Shown: positions 51,901-55,480 of the stretch, one piece after another | Position numbering within the stretch: position 1 is the first letter of the stretch | Layout: each line of letters opens with the position of its first letter | Assembly: GCA_905116865.2 (NCBI GenBank) | Contig: CAJHNH020000830.1 | Span: forward strand, 163,371 to 227,370 | DNA length: 64,000 nt | DNA from: Candidula unifasciata | Taxonomy: Eukaryota > Mollusca > Gastropoda > Stylommatophora > Geomitridae | Reading direction: 5' to 3' | The notes under the pieces: model-generated | The model's input: only the letters and a program-made list of their open reading frames with translations | Told to the model about the DNA's origin: nothing | Databases searched by the model: none | Made by a program: the position numbers and the translations under genes

Positions 51901-54865
51901 TAGATGTAATAATTTGGTGCAACTGTGATTTTAGTTTTTACATTATTATGAAATTAAATAAAGAATCAGCATTGAGGAAAGTTCAGAACGGACATTTGTG
52001 GCATGAGTGGATATTAAGCACCAGTATGTCAGTATTACAGGGACATACAGGGATGTACTATTTATGATATGCAGGAGTGCAAGTTAATGAAAGAACATAT
52101 TTTTTGCTACAAAAGCAACAGTGATACGAACACTCATATTGGACAAGACGGACATTCTGAAAATCATTTGTGAGACAAATTTGAATGGAAGCTAGATGAA
52201 ACAATGTGTATGAGGTTCTTAAAATTTAACTGCACTGGTAATGTGGAAAAATGTAAAGAAAAGGTATAAAACCGAACAAAAAGTATATCAGCAAGCTTCA
52301 CAATATAACAAACACAAACAAAATGTGAACACTGGTAATCTGGTAATCTTAGTTTCAGCTTCATAGCAAGCGGGCCACCTCATAGTTGCTCCGCTCCTGT
52401 GCCAACAAAAAGCACACAGAACGTTTATCACAGTCCCTTGTGGAAAGATTGACAGACGGCTGTCTCAGCATCTGCACTAGCGTACACACGCATTAAAAGC
52501 ATATGGTAGCCATTCGAAGTGCTAACACAAACAGTCTGACATTTGAAATGCAGTTTATCATTGATGATAGCAGAAGTCACCAACAGATCAGCAGTTGCAC
52601 ACGCGATCAATTTTAACCACATAATGGCACCACCAATATTGCAACAACAGGCATCACACCATTTTCTGAAAATACAGTTCACACCACCATGTTGGTCACA
52701 GTCGAAAAATATTCCAAATGAAATCCGCAGCTCACAGTGTCACGACATGCACTCCACTCAGAAGCTGGGCAAGGAAACTATATCCTTTCAGTCTACAAAT
52801 GGAGCAAAAATGCAACGGGCACCGTCTGGCAGAAGCAAAAACTTTGCCACGGCTCAAAACAGTGGGCGTGCCTAGCGTCCATTTTTTACCGGAACAACCG
52901 GAGAGGGGAAAGTATTTGATTCTGATGAGAATTTATGAGTTGTTTGTATTCATATAGTGAGTGTCTGTATTCATATATTGAGTGTATGTATTCATATAGT
53001 GTCTGTATTCATATATTGAGTGTATGTATTCATATAGTGTCTGGATTCATATAGGTGTGATATAATCTGTATGTCTTTTACTTTCTTTATGTGAAGTCAC
53101 CTTACATTGTTTCTGTTATTAATAGTTATCCAGACGTAGAAGTCATTGAAAAAGGCGTACAGGTCATTATGTCAAGGCAGTTGCCTAATGGAGACTGGCC
53201 ACAGGTAGGTCAATTGTTTTGTTGTTGTTGTTTGTTATTTTCAAAATTAAATGCCAGTGTTTTTATTTGTTTTACACAAGCACGGGCGCTTGGTTCTCAG
53301 GTCGACCCAGCCTTGAGTGGGTGTCATTTGCAGTCCTGGAAGTAAGGGCAGCCAGCTTGGTGCTGACAACATCCCACAACAAGTACCAATTGGTCTTTAA
53401 AATTTAGGTCTGACCCTATATACCCAATACCCCTAAAGGCGTGGAAAAGGGCTCTTTAAAGACAAAAATGGCATCCATGAAGCAAAACATAAATCCATCA
53501 CATATATGCTCTGACACTAGGATAGTTGGAGAAGAAAGGCAGGGGATCCCAACAGAGAGAATGTTCAACCATTTGGCTTCGTGTCAGAATAGCGGCATCA
53601 TAAATTATTAGCAGTACACAATACAGACTGGGTGGCCTATGCCGGATGGCACAAACCAGTGATTCTTAACTTTTTTTTTTCAAAACCTGCAGACCACAAA
53701 ATGGATTTTACGGCCCAACTGGTATCTTACCAAACACAGAAACAAACAGAAACAGAGATGGTGGTTTATGTGTTAAATCCGATATCACAAAATTAAAACA
53801 TTTTGTCTATTGCCTCATGTGCTGCTGCTTAGAAGTTATAAAATCTGATATATGTGGCTGGAGCACTGTTGATGTATTGCATGCTACATTAACATCCATC
53901 CTATTTCTCTATTTGGTTTTTATGACTGATACGGTTGAGAAAGTCTTTTCACACAAATAGAAAGTTACAAAAACTTTTTGTTATGTTTAAACCAACAATA
54001 TGAAAGCCCTGTTAACTCCGAGATCGATATTCTTTTCTTGTTACTTGATTAGTTAGAAATTATTGGCTGCGAAACAGGGCTGTCAAGGTCTGTACGGCTA
54101 TGGAATGAGAGCGTATAATGATGGTGAATTGTTAACTAAGTACTGACGACCGTATTGTGACTGAGTGTTTAATGAGGCACAAAGCCCTCGTGGTCGGGTC
54201 ATTTAATTATTCCTGAGTTCACGAAGTTAACACGGACCGGGGAGTTAATTGTGGACTGAACAAAAGGGGGAGACAACTGGTTTTTCAAGACAGTTTTGCA
54301 AGGATTCAGGAGGAAGACTTGGACAAGACTGCGTATTGTTCAGACCAGTCAGTGTTTCTGTGTTTGACTTGAAATGAGCGACAAATGTTTTGTGAAAGCG
54401 CGTTTAGCTTGACGGTAGGATAATGTAAGTGTTAGTGAGAGAAAGTCTACTGTGTTTATTGATACTGGTAGTCAGTTATGTATTTACATATGTGTTAGCG
54501 AGGTGGTTTTCCTCACGACCCATCCATGGACATTGGTCCATGGGTGGAAAATCATTGGCATAGACTATGATAATATGCATCTTGCTGGCTAAATAAAATG
54601 TTTTTGTTTTATGTAGCTGTGAGTTTCAGTGTGAAATATGCTTCACAGTTTCTGAGCAGTCCATTTAGGTTGTTATGTTTCTCTACACACATTCATAGTT
54701 ACCCACCATCTTATCTGTCTGTCATCCCTTCAACAGGAAAACATCAGTGGAGTGTTCAACAAGTCGTGTGCCATTAGCTATACAAGCTACCGGAATATTT
54801 TCCCCATCTGGGCCCTTGGACGATTTGCCTCTATGCATCCTGAAAGCCTGCTAGTCAAAAGCTAA
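15731..54865 (+). CDS. LSS: Lanosterol synthase (oxidosqualene cyclase), whole gene span of 17 coding exons
   Basis: Catalyses cyclisation of (S)-2,3-oxidosqualene to lanosterol, the first ring-forming step of sterol synthesis, on the ER membrane. Coding exons total 2207 bp; adding the one base that seems absent at the intron 8/exon 9 junction gives 2208 bp, i.e. 735 residues plus stop, against 732 for human LSS. All other junctions are GT-AG and in phase. Key residues seen are the catalytic Asp in VSDCTAE (about residue 459), His in [10 protein letters not shown] (about 236), Cys in YVECTSA (about 536), and QW-type repeats such as [12 protein letters not shown] and [14 protein letters not shown]. 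Exon 1 begins after an acceptor (TTCCAG), so a 5' UTR exon and the promoter lie further upstream, unidentified. Introns run up to 6.8 kb and are filled with repeats. Exons are listed separately below. Confidence 0.97.
15926..16580. other. LSS intron 1, left part
   Basis: AT-rich. A fragment resembling SINE family A (TTTCACTTGGTAGATGTCAG..TTTCCTGGTACCAAGCTG) lies around 16430-16500. Nothing coding. Confidence 0.45.
16580..16850 (+). repeat. Repeat family B copy with (TTC)n border
   Basis: Preceded by ATCATCATCTTCTTCTTC, then landmarks to ACCACACTGGAATG, ending ~55 bp before LSS exon 2. Confidence 0.8.
16903..17041 (+). CDS. LSS: LSS exon 2
   Basis: Residues 65-111, from [17 protein letters not shown] to LFLMPG. 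Contains the first QW-type segment, [17 protein letters not shown], which packs the barrel of the cyclase. Acceptor ATTATCAG; ends in phase 1 at CCAG|GTATAA. Confidence 0.95.
17220..17790 (-). mobile_element. RTE-like LINE 3' fragment
   Basis: Minus-strand peptide [40 protein letters not shown] (17533-17781) is the thumb end of an RTE-like reverse transcriptase; the segment to 17270 continues with the C-terminal [14 protein letters not shown] and R-x-RR-Q-RG-x-R-like tail. In LSS intron 2. Confidence 0.75.
18040..18360 (+). mobile_element. Possible Tigger/pogo-like terminal fragment
   Basis: CAGTAGTACCTCAGTATATG follows TA and resembles the ends of pogo/Tigger elements; downstream [14 protein letters not shown] resembles the start of their transposases. 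Only one end is visible. Confidence 0.3.
18450..18630 (-). repeat. SINE family A copy (inverted)
   Basis: Reads ACCAGGTACCCATTTTAGG, ACCTAAGAGCTAAGG, TTTAAACCCTAGACCTTCAG, GAGCATCTAGCCACTGCGCTA, i.e. the reverse complement of the SINE body and tRNA-like head. It ends before LSS exon 3. Confidence 0.7.
18790..18898 (+). CDS. LSS: LSS exon 3
   Basis: Residues 111-147: [12 protein letters not shown], then [16 protein letters not shown], a conserved QW-like element. Acceptor TCTACAG; ends in phase 2 at GGACT|GTGAGT. Confidence 0.95.
18899..21026. other. LSS intron 3 content
   Basis: 19125-19310 is a dispersed repeat (family C: GGCACATTG..GTTGTTTACAGCTAGCT..CGATATCTG..CCTTTT, then a poly-C tract) also seen at 20100-20360, 24475-24685 and 30080-30150. 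20420-20760 is repeat family D. 19550-19930 has no recognisable content. Confidence 0.6.
20420..20860 (+). repeat. Repeat family D copy
   Basis: Shared with 30740-31180 and 52550-52910: AAATCCACAACTCACAGTGT, CACCAAGCACTCACACAGTA, GGGAATTTGCATTAGCAAA, GGCTAGAAACAAATAACTTT. All three copies have the same orientation inside LSS introns. No coding signal. Confidence 0.75.
21027..21148 (+). CDS. LSS: LSS exon 4
   Basis: Residues 147-188: [20 protein letters not shown] followed by [21 protein letters not shown]. Matches the human [20 protein letters not shown] region. Acceptor TTATAG; phase 1 donor CTGG|GTAATT. Confidence 0.95.
21350..21580 (-). repeat. Repeat family B copy (inverted)
   Basis: Reverse complement of the family landmarks: GAGTGCATCTGCCTGAGAGG, AACCAACAGTCTGCATACA, GATGTGCATGCATATC, GGTTGAACAACCAGAATTTT, ending at an AAGAAGAAG tract. 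Confidence 0.8.
21840..22015 (-). repeat. SINE family A copy (inverted)
   Basis: GTGATGGTCATTTTAGGCTGGGTTGACCTAAGAACC and the antisense tRNA-like head at CATTGCATGACCATGGCTCCC. Confidence 0.7.
22098..22194 (+). CDS. LSS: LSS exon 5
   Basis: Residues 188-220: [20 protein letters not shown] and [13 protein letters not shown], the strongly conserved IPSWGKFWL block of lanosterol synthases. Acceptor TTTCAG; phase 2 donor TG|GTGAGA. Confidence 0.96.
22270..22570 (+). repeat. Degenerate ~30-bp tandem repeat
   Basis: A loosely repeated unit around CATAGCTCCAGGAGTTAG..GTAGTCACCATCGCTCCAG, ACATTACAGCTCCTG, TCAAAGCTCCAGAAGTTA. In LSS intron 5. Confidence 0.55.
22919..23054 (+). CDS. LSS: LSS exon 6
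   Basis: Residues 220-265: [20 protein letters not shown] then [12 protein letters not shown]. The His of CHCRQVYLP (about residue 236) corresponds to human His232, which helps steer the cyclisation. Acceptor TTTTAG; phase 0 donor AAG|GTAAGT. Confidence 0.96.
23055..24040. other. LSS intron 6, left part
   Basis: 23405-23640 is an older SINE-like copy (GCAGCCGACAGAATGGTTGGAATACTG..., then TTATCAGGTTCAAAGACCCC and CACTGCATAAGTAGTAAATGC), also related to 4850-4980 (inverted) and 27725-27840. The rest is AT-rich. Confidence 0.5.
24045..24300 (+). repeat. SINE family A copy, full length
   Basis: Begins GAGCCGCCACGGTGTAGTGC (A-box-like), GTAGGTTCAGGTCCTAAC (B-box-like), CTTGACTTCCAGGTCAGCAC, GGGTACCAGGTAGAGTCCTG, GCATGATGCTGACCATATCA, ending AAAAAAGGTTGTTTACTTTT. 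Confidence 0.88.
24475..24690 (+). repeat. Repeat family C copy with long C tract
   Basis: Matches 19130-19310 in order: GGCACATTGTGTGTTGTTGT, CAGCTAGCTGCGATATCTG, GATTTCAGCAA, TATAACATGCTTGGAGAAGC, then a C tract at about 24623-24641. Confidence 0.7.
24705..25237 (+). repeat. 44-bp tandem array beside LSS exon 7
   Basis: About 12 copies of TGTCTTCAAGATGTGATTAC-TCTGTTTAGTTAATGTACATATTG. Two unit types alternate (ATGTGATT/TTTAGTTAATGTA and ATCTGATT/TTTTGGTAATG), suggesting duplication of multi-unit blocks. The array stops ~20 bp before the exon 7 acceptor. Confidence 0.95.
25257..25365 (+). CDS. LSS: LSS exon 7
   Basis: Residues 266-302: [20 protein letters not shown] then [14 protein letters not shown]. 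The conserved QRNN and YTPHSWLL blocks are present. The acceptor (GGATTGCAG) lies about 20 bp after the end of a 44-bp tandem array. Phase 1 donor TACT|GTAAGT. Confidence 0.95.
25370..26680 (+). repeat. Degenerate ~37-bp ACACATCACA repeat with inserted LINE fragment
   Basis: Units such as TAAATTGTAATACTTTACACATCACAC recur from 25375 to 25460 and from 26040 to about 26660. The intervening part (about 25465-26040) contains sequence with repeated TGCGCTGCGACGT and AGAGATCTCTGGAACAGGCC, also found at 39540 and 58510, so other elements have entered the array. Confidence 0.6.
26800..27095 (+). mobile_element. RTE-like LINE 3' end with GAA tail
   Basis: [20 protein letters not shown] then [20 protein letters not shown] and [13 protein letters not shown] is the C-terminal end of an RTE/Proto2-like polyprotein. 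It is followed by GAAGAGAAGAAGAAGAAG. Confidence 0.8.
27405..27725 (-). mobile_element. RTE-like LINE 3' end with GAA tail (inverted)
   Basis: Minus-strand [56 protein letters not shown] ends in a (GAA)n tail at about 27412-27435. It faces the element at 26800 tail to tail. Confidence 0.82.
27725..27840 (+). repeat. SINE-like fragment
   Basis: CAGCCCTGGCGACAGCAGTA, TCAGGCTCAATCC, C tract, then ACAAAAGTGGTAAATACAGG; related to 23510-23640 and, inverted, 4850-4980. Confidence 0.5.
27930..28175 (-). repeat. SINE family S2 copy (inverted)
   Basis: Family S2 is another tRNA-headed SINE: sense copies (43610-43830) read GCTGGGTTCGATCCCAGC, AGTGGTACCGAGAGCTGACC, GCAGCAAACTACTGAACGTA, ending TGTAAAAGGACACGCAACTA. 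Here the antisense AGTTGTTTATCCTTCACAGG, GTTGGCCATTGCTTTATGAA and GTGTTTGCAAGGCCTAAGCC are visible. Confidence 0.7.
28245..28470 (+). repeat. 25-bp tandem repeat
   Basis: About nine variable copies of AAGATAGGATACCTTAGTCAGGTAC upstream of LSS exon 8. Confidence 0.9.
28610..28727 (+). CDS. LSS: LSS exon 8
   Basis: Residues 302-341: [20 protein letters not shown] then [19 protein letters not shown]. Acceptor CTGGCAG, donor GGACC|GTGAGT, ending in phase 2. The following exon has no base to complete the Pro codon in frame under GT-AG splicing (see the next exon). Confidence 0.93.
28735..28975 (-). repeat. SINE family S2 copy (inverted)
   Basis: TTGCTGTGTTTACAGGACTT, GTGGTTTTACTAGGCTG, GTTTGCCACTGCTTTCTGAA, AATGCCTAAGCCACAGGTGC; begins a few bases after the LSS exon 8 donor. 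Confidence 0.72.
29010..29310 (+). mobile_element. RTE-like LINE 3' end, decayed
   Basis: [19 protein letters not shown], then [20 protein letters not shown], ending near GGGGGGGAGAAGAAGATG. Same family type as 26800. Confidence 0.65.
29390..29680. repeat. TG/CA-rich stretch
   Basis: (GTGT)n at about 29398-29445 and CACACACAAACACAGG near 29592; no gene. Confidence 0.6.
29685..29900 (+). repeat. SINE family A 3' portion
   Basis: GGTCGACCCAGCCTAAAACAC, GGCTTTCCTGGGAACACAC, GACAGCCGGCGTAATGCTGA, TGATGGTCTGTCAAAAATATGGG, CATATGCCCGATGCATATCC, ending GCGTGAAAAGGTATAAAACT. Same subfamily as the inverted copies at 32150 and 35175. Confidence 0.8.
30160..30480 (-). mobile_element. Probable LINE 3' fragment
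   Basis: Minus-strand frames contain [34 protein letters not shown] sequence, resembling the CP-C...H-x-L..C zinc-knuckle end of RNase H LINEs; a similar antisense pattern lies at 37530-37760 and 63670-63900. Confidence 0.5.
30584..30681 (+). CDS. LSS: LSS exon 9, junction one base short
   Basis: Residues 342-374: [18 protein letters not shown] then [10 protein letters not shown], clearly LSS. The AG acceptor (TTATTTCAG) places the exon at ATTTCC. Exon 8 ends with CC in phase 2, so standard splicing reads CCA TTT CCA AAG TAA, a stop. A single extra G before ATTTCC would restore Pro-Ile-Ser-Lys. This may be an assembly indel, a real frameshift allele, or a non-canonical junction. Donor TTGTG|GTGAGA. 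Confidence 0.88.
30740..31180 (+). repeat. Repeat family D copy
   Basis: GAAATCCACAGCTCACAGTG, CACCATGCACTCAACTCAGT, GGGAATTTGCATCAGCAAAG, TGGAAGCAAATAATTTTTTAG; compare 20420-20860. Confidence 0.75.
31262..31835 (+). repeat. SINE family A copy interrupted by family B
   Basis: The left SINE half (GAGGCAGCAGTAGCTAGATG ... CTCCTATGTCAGCCCTGTCT) stops at about 31376. Family B with a TTCTTCTTCT border runs from 31380 to 31690 (ACTGGCTGTGAACACTGG to AGCCACACAGGGA). The right SINE half then resumes (GGTAACAGAAAATGTCCTAGG, CAGCTTGATATTGACCATAT ... AGTGGCCTTTACTTTATTT). Confidence 0.75.
32058..32085 (+). CDS. LSS: LSS exon 10 (28-bp micro-exon)
   Basis: Only 28 bp, encoding the end of Trp plus LGLDGMKMT, matching human MGLDGMKMQ immediately before GTNGSQ. 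Acceptor GTTTCAG, donor ACA|GTGAGT. Both neighbouring exons require exactly this phase (1 base in, phase 0 out). Confidence 0.9.
32150..32335 (-). repeat. SINE family A 3' portion (inverted)
   Basis: AAAGTTCCCTTTTCACGCCT, GCATCGGGCATATGGGCAGA, TAATGTGGTCAGCATTACGC, GGACAGCCCATCCTGGTACC, GGCTGGGTCGACCTGCG, right after LSS exon 10. Confidence 0.85.
32390..32645 (-). repeat. SINE family S2 copy (inverted), near full length
   Basis: AGTTGCATATCCTTTACAGG, TTGTGTGGTTTGTCTAGGCA, AGTTTGCCATTGCTTTCTGG, and antisense B-box GCTGGTATCTAACCCGGC, ending CTTAGCCACAGAGCCGACAC. Confidence 0.82.
32860..33165 (-). mobile_element. RTE-like LINE 3' fragment, decayed
   Basis: CTCACTAGATGGCCTAACTATTTCATTC and CTTATTTCCACTTTCTCTGG are antisense to the common GWFGH(V/I)-x-R-M region; similar debris lies at 57420-57640. 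Confidence 0.5.
33400..34390 (+). mobile_element. RNase H LINE family 2 fragment
   Basis: About 33696-33840 reads the RNase H start ([38 protein letters not shown]); 33985-34070 the end ([20 protein letters not shown]). The segment to 34390 is the downstream tail. Frames are broken. In LSS intron 10, ending ~55 bp before exon 11. Confidence 0.75.
34442..34498 (+). CDS. LSS: LSS exon 11
   Basis: Residues 384-402, [19 protein letters not shown], the invariant oxidosqualene cyclase block around NGSQ-x-WDTAFA. Acceptor TTCACAG; phase 0 donor GAG|GTAATT. Confidence 0.95.
34500..35170. other. LSS intron 11, left part
   Basis: AT-rich, no coding or repeat family recognised. Confidence 0.4.
35172..35340 (-). 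repeat. SINE family A 3' portion (inverted)
   Basis: Nearly identical to 32150-32310 (GCATCGGGCATATGGGCAGA, GCAGCGTCCC-like run, ATTACGCCGGCTGTCTTTAC) and in the same orientation 3 kb away. Confidence 0.85.
35625..35820 (-). repeat. SINE family A copy (inverted, old)
   Basis: GATGTGGTCAATATTACATT, TTCCCAAGAGATTTCCTGGT, CTGTATTAACCTATGAGCCC, TGAACCCAAGACCTTTCAGG, TCTCACCACTGTCCAGTGTG. Confidence 0.6.
36125..36660 (+). repeat. 17/20-bp minisatellite
   Basis: About 29 copies of CCAGTTTCTGCCCGCAC, many with an added CCA (20-bp form). Because 17 and 20 both leave remainder 2 mod 3, all frames stay open and long Pro/Phe/Cys or Trp/Gly-rich ORFs appear on both strands; no gene evidence. In LSS intron 11. 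Confidence 0.95.
37060..37182 (+). CDS. LSS: LSS exon 12
   Basis: Residues 403-443: [20 protein letters not shown] then [12 protein letters not shown]. The conserved [10 protein letters not shown] segment precedes the active-site exon. Acceptor TTTACAG; phase 0 donor GAG|GTCAGC. Confidence 0.95.
37190..37400 (+). repeat. Short direct duplication
   Basis: TTTTTAGGCTTGGATTATGCCTGCCTTAAAAGGTGACTAAGCAGG recurs ~110 bp later with small changes (TTTAGGCTTTGATTAAGCCTG). Confidence 0.7.
37535..38250 (-). mobile_element. RNase H LINE fragment
   Basis: On the minus strand, [20 protein letters not shown] then [14 protein letters not shown] is the RNase H C-terminal block, preceded by [11 protein letters not shown] (catalytic Asp block) and followed toward 37535 by a zinc-knuckle-like tail. 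Closer to LINE family 1 than family 2. Confidence 0.8.
38251..38600 (+). repeat. 35-bp tandem array, ten units
   Basis: Ten head-to-tail, almost identical copies of AGGCACATGATGTTTCAATT-GTGGTCCCATCTTGG. On the minus strand a single unit reads DGTTIETSC, which is RNase H coding sequence of the adjoining LINE fragment, so the array is an expansion inside that element. Confidence 0.95.
38890..39370 (+). mobile_element. RNase H LINE family 2, 3' end
   Basis: [20 protein letters not shown] then [16 protein letters not shown] (39000-39110) is the RNase H end; the 3' terminus is TGTGATGTCGGTTCTTGAAC at about 39340-39360. Confidence 0.82.
39370..39780 (-). mobile_element. RTE-like LINE 3' fragment (inverted)
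   Basis: Minus-strand [20 protein letters not shown] and [20 protein letters not shown]; the same 3' terminal segment recurs at 58440-58580 and 26020-26060. Confidence 0.7.
39925..40071 (+). CDS. LSS: LSS exon 13 (catalytic DCTAE)
   Basis: Residues 444-492. [20 protein letters not shown] contains the catalytic Asp that protonates the epoxide (about residue 459, human Asp455) and the adjacent Cys. Followed by [20 protein letters not shown]. Acceptor TTTCAG; phase 0 donor GTT|GTGAGT. Confidence 0.97.
40072..41000. other. LSS intron 13, left part
   Basis: (CAT)n at about 40127-40150; 40190-40400 shares sequence with 2815-2930 and 57775-57970. 40500-41000 has no recognised content. Confidence 0.45.
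41012..41214. mobile_element. Possible hAT-type MITE
   Basis: 203-bp element with terminal inverted repeats CAGCAGTTCTCAAAC and GTTTGAGAGCCGCTG (13 of 15 positions pair), a typical hAT end. The flanking 8-mers CATTAAGG and CTTAAACG agree only partly as a target duplication. Confidence 0.6.
41320..41600 (+). repeat. Repeat family B copy
   Basis: TTCACCAGCTGTTG to TTCTTGGGCCCCATAGGTGG with the central landmarks; meets an inverted copy at about 41575. Confidence 0.75.
41575..41835 (-). repeat. Repeat family B copy (inverted)
   Basis: AACCAAGGAACCAACAATTTG, AACAGATGTGCATGCAACAC, AGCTGGACGAACAAACAGAA, CAGCCGGTGAACCAGATGTA. Together with the preceding copy it forms an inverted pair sharing the TAGACCCAC/GGTCTA end. 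Confidence 0.78.
42100..42290 (+). repeat. ~64-bp tandem repeat, three units
   Basis: Three copies of ATTCTAGCC..TCTTATAATTTTCT-GGTGCAGTTCTGTGGCT with small differences. Confidence 0.82.
42345..42660 (+). repeat. ~100-bp direct duplication with C tract
   Basis: TTTAGACAGTGGTACAAGAG, ATATAACAGAGCTATTC, TGGTGACCCGTGGGCCAAAA occurs twice (from 42357 and from 42452). The second half (GGGCCAAATCTGGCCCACAT, CGCAGATCACCTGC) is shared with 55105-55185. A C tract ends it at about 42655. Confidence 0.7.
43068..43164 (+). CDS. LSS: LSS exon 14
   Basis: Residues 493-525: [20 protein letters not shown] then [11 protein letters not shown], a conserved QW-like block ending at the [17 protein letters not shown] junction. 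Acceptor TTTCAG; phase 1 donor TTTG|GTAAGA. The intron after it (6.8 kb) is the largest and holds the 44-bp minisatellite. Confidence 0.95.
43605..43835 (+). repeat. SINE family S2 copy, sense, near full length
   Basis: tRNA-like head GATGTTGGCGTAGGCGTTGC (A-box-like) and GCTGGGTTCGATCCCAGC (B box); tail TCCTGTAAAAGGACACGCAA. Confidence 0.82.
43982..45285 (+). repeat. Unclassified ~1.3-kb repeat, right copy
   Basis: Inverted relative to 4975-6290 and similar throughout; see that entry. The left end (ACACCGGCTGTGAATTCCAG, GTTAATCGTCCGCTTGGAC) resembles family B. In the middle, 44680-44930 has three tandem ~86-bp units (ATGGATGGTTGCTGTTGTGG, GCGGTGACGACGACACTGAG, TTAACCGAGGATG), where the left copy has one. 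Frames inside encode no recognised domain. In LSS intron 14. Confidence 0.75.
45295..45565 (-). repeat. Repeat family B copy (inverted)
   Basis: TTGTGTGGAAAAAAGAATGG, GTACATCTGCCTGAGAGGCA, TGTCTGCATACAG, GATGCGCATGCAGAACTCAA, ACCAACCAGAACTTTTCAG, CAGCTGGTGGACGCAAATAG. Confidence 0.78.
45912..48340 (+). repeat. ~2.4-kb 44-bp minisatellite with ~618-bp higher-order period
   Basis: About 55 units of GATAACGTGACCATGAAATG-ATGGTGGTTGTTTCTGATATTTGT. Marker variants (GATAGTGTGACCACG; GATTCTGATATTTG) recur at about 46351, 46969 and 47586, i.e. every ~618 bp (14 units), and the first two blocks are almost identical. The last ~230 bp are a diverged subfamily (TATCATGACC). Three minus-strand frames stay open for up to 710 codons because 44 is not a multiple of 3; the peptide ([20 protein letters not shown]) is an artefact of this. 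In LSS intron 14. Confidence 0.96.
48665..49130 (-). mobile_element. RNase H LINE family 2, 3' end (inverted)
   Basis: The plus strand begins with (TTGAT)n at about 48669-48695, the tail, then AAGAACCGACATCACAGCAC. Minus-strand frames give [20 protein letters not shown] and [20 protein letters not shown], as at 14.9-15.1 kb. Confidence 0.85.
49571..49929. mobile_element. Possible pogo/Tigger-like MITE
   Basis: ~360-bp element with inverted ends CAGTAAAACCTTACTAACAT and, reading inward on the minus strand, CAGTAAGTAAAACCTTATTA; TA follows the right end. Ends ~58 bp before LSS exon 15. Confidence 0.5.
49988..50414 (+). CDS. LSS: LSS exon 15 (largest exon)
   Basis: Residues 525-667. Carries [13 protein letters not shown] (Cys at about 536, human Cys533), the QW repeat [18 protein letters not shown] and a second one, [14 protein letters not shown], then [12 protein letters not shown]. 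Nothing is truncated. Acceptor GTTTCAG; phase 2 donor GTGAA|GTAAGT. Confidence 0.97.
50640..50945 (+). repeat. Repeat family B copy
   Basis: TTCACTGGCGGATGGTTCTA (diverged left end), TGCAGACTGTTGGTTCCTTG, ACATGCTTGTTAGGAGGCAG, GGGCTCGGAGCCCA. Confidence 0.7.
50945..51235 (+). repeat. Repeat family B copy, full length
   Basis: CTTCTTCTTGGCGTTCTATT to ATGGGGCCCCAGAACCCACA; directly follows the preceding copy in the same orientation. Confidence 0.85.
51240..52360. other. LSS intron 15, middle
   Basis: AT-rich; no coding signal or family recognised. Confidence 0.4.
52550..52910 (+). repeat. Repeat family D copy
   Basis: CAAATGAAATCCGCAGCTCACAGTGTC, GACATGCACTCCACTCAGAA, AGCAACAGGCATCACACC-like; compare 20420 and 30740. 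Confidence 0.7.
52945..53065 (+). repeat. ~20-bp tandem repeat
   Basis: Several copies of GTGTCTGTATTCATATATTGA / GTATGTATTCATATA ~60 bp before LSS exon 16. Confidence 0.85.
53126..53204 (+). CDS. LSS: LSS exon 16
   Basis: Residues 667-693: [18 protein letters not shown] then LPNGDWPQ, the C-terminal QW repeat. Acceptor TTAATAG; phase 0 donor CAG|GTAGGT. Confidence 0.94.
53270..53460 (+). repeat. SINE family A copy (5' truncated)
   Basis: TTCTCAGGTCGACCCAGCCT, AGTCCTGGAAGTAAGGGCAG, CAGCTTGGTGCTGACAACAT, ending GCGTGGAAAAGGGCTCTTTA, soon after LSS exon 16. Confidence 0.82.
53655..54560. mobile_element. Possible hAT-like non-autonomous element
   Basis: Left end CAGTGATTCTTAAC followed by a T tract and GACC; right end, read on the minus strand, CCAATGATTTTCCACCCATGG. 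Ends are only approximate inverted repeats and no transposase was found. Confidence 0.35.
54737..54865 (+). CDS. LSS: LSS exon 17 (stop codon)
   Basis: Residues 694-735: [20 protein letters not shown] then [17 protein letters not shown], stop TAA at 54863-54865. The block [23 protein letters not shown] is almost invariant in oxidosqualene cyclases. Acceptor CAACAG. The 3' UTR and polyadenylation site are not clear; A-rich sequence follows and no single AATAAA is convincing. Confidence 0.97.
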   Translation, partial: ENISGVFNKSCAISYTSYRNIFPIWALGRFASMHPESLLVKS

Positions 54866-54899
54866 ATAAGATTTCTACAGTCATATTTTGACCTTTTTT

Positions 54900-55480
54900 T
54901 TTTAATTTTAGTTGTTGTTGTATCTTCTATATTCATTTACATGCAGATCCTGTGTGCAATTTGGACTTTATAAACATATTTTCTTGCCGTTTTTCTTCTC
55001 AATAATTTGATGTTAGGTTAATATATGTGTGCAGATTATATCCTTCTTTTTTTTTAAATTAATGACAATGTCCTTGTGGTTAGTGTGTTTCAATACTTAT
55101 ACCTGTGCTATTCAACTGGTAGCCCATGAGCCTAATCTGGCCCACAGAGGCCTACCAAGTGGCCCGTAGATCACCTGACAAGTGGATTGCATTAACTCTT
55201 TCAGTTCCAAGGAACAAAGGAACACATCATAGGTTCCTACTTAGAAGCCCAACAATGAACACAAGATGCACATATTTTATGTCTCTGTTAACCCCCGCCC
55301 CCTTCCTTTAGGAATGCGGCCCACGATGATCCCCATTTTTCAACATTCTGGCCCTAGAGTAAACTTAGCTGAATGGCCCTGTCCTATTTAGTGGTCCAGG
55401 TTCAGTCACCAGAAGCATTTTTGTCTCTTTAATATTTTCCATTACTGGAGCATTTTCTGTCATGGGTACTTCGAGGCCTC
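54900..55480. other. Downstream of LSS: AT-rich sequence and repeat fragment
   Basis: 55105-55370 matches the second half of the 42345-42660 repeat (CTATTCAACTGGTAGCCCAT, AATCTGGCCCACAGAGGCCT, CCCGTAGATCACCTGAC). The beginning may include the LSS 3' UTR. Confidence 0.5.

Noticed and set aside
15731..54865. LSS as a pseudogene
   Set aside because: All 17 exons have intact splice sites and key residues; the single-base deficit at one junction is better explained by sequence error or an unusual junction than by general decay.
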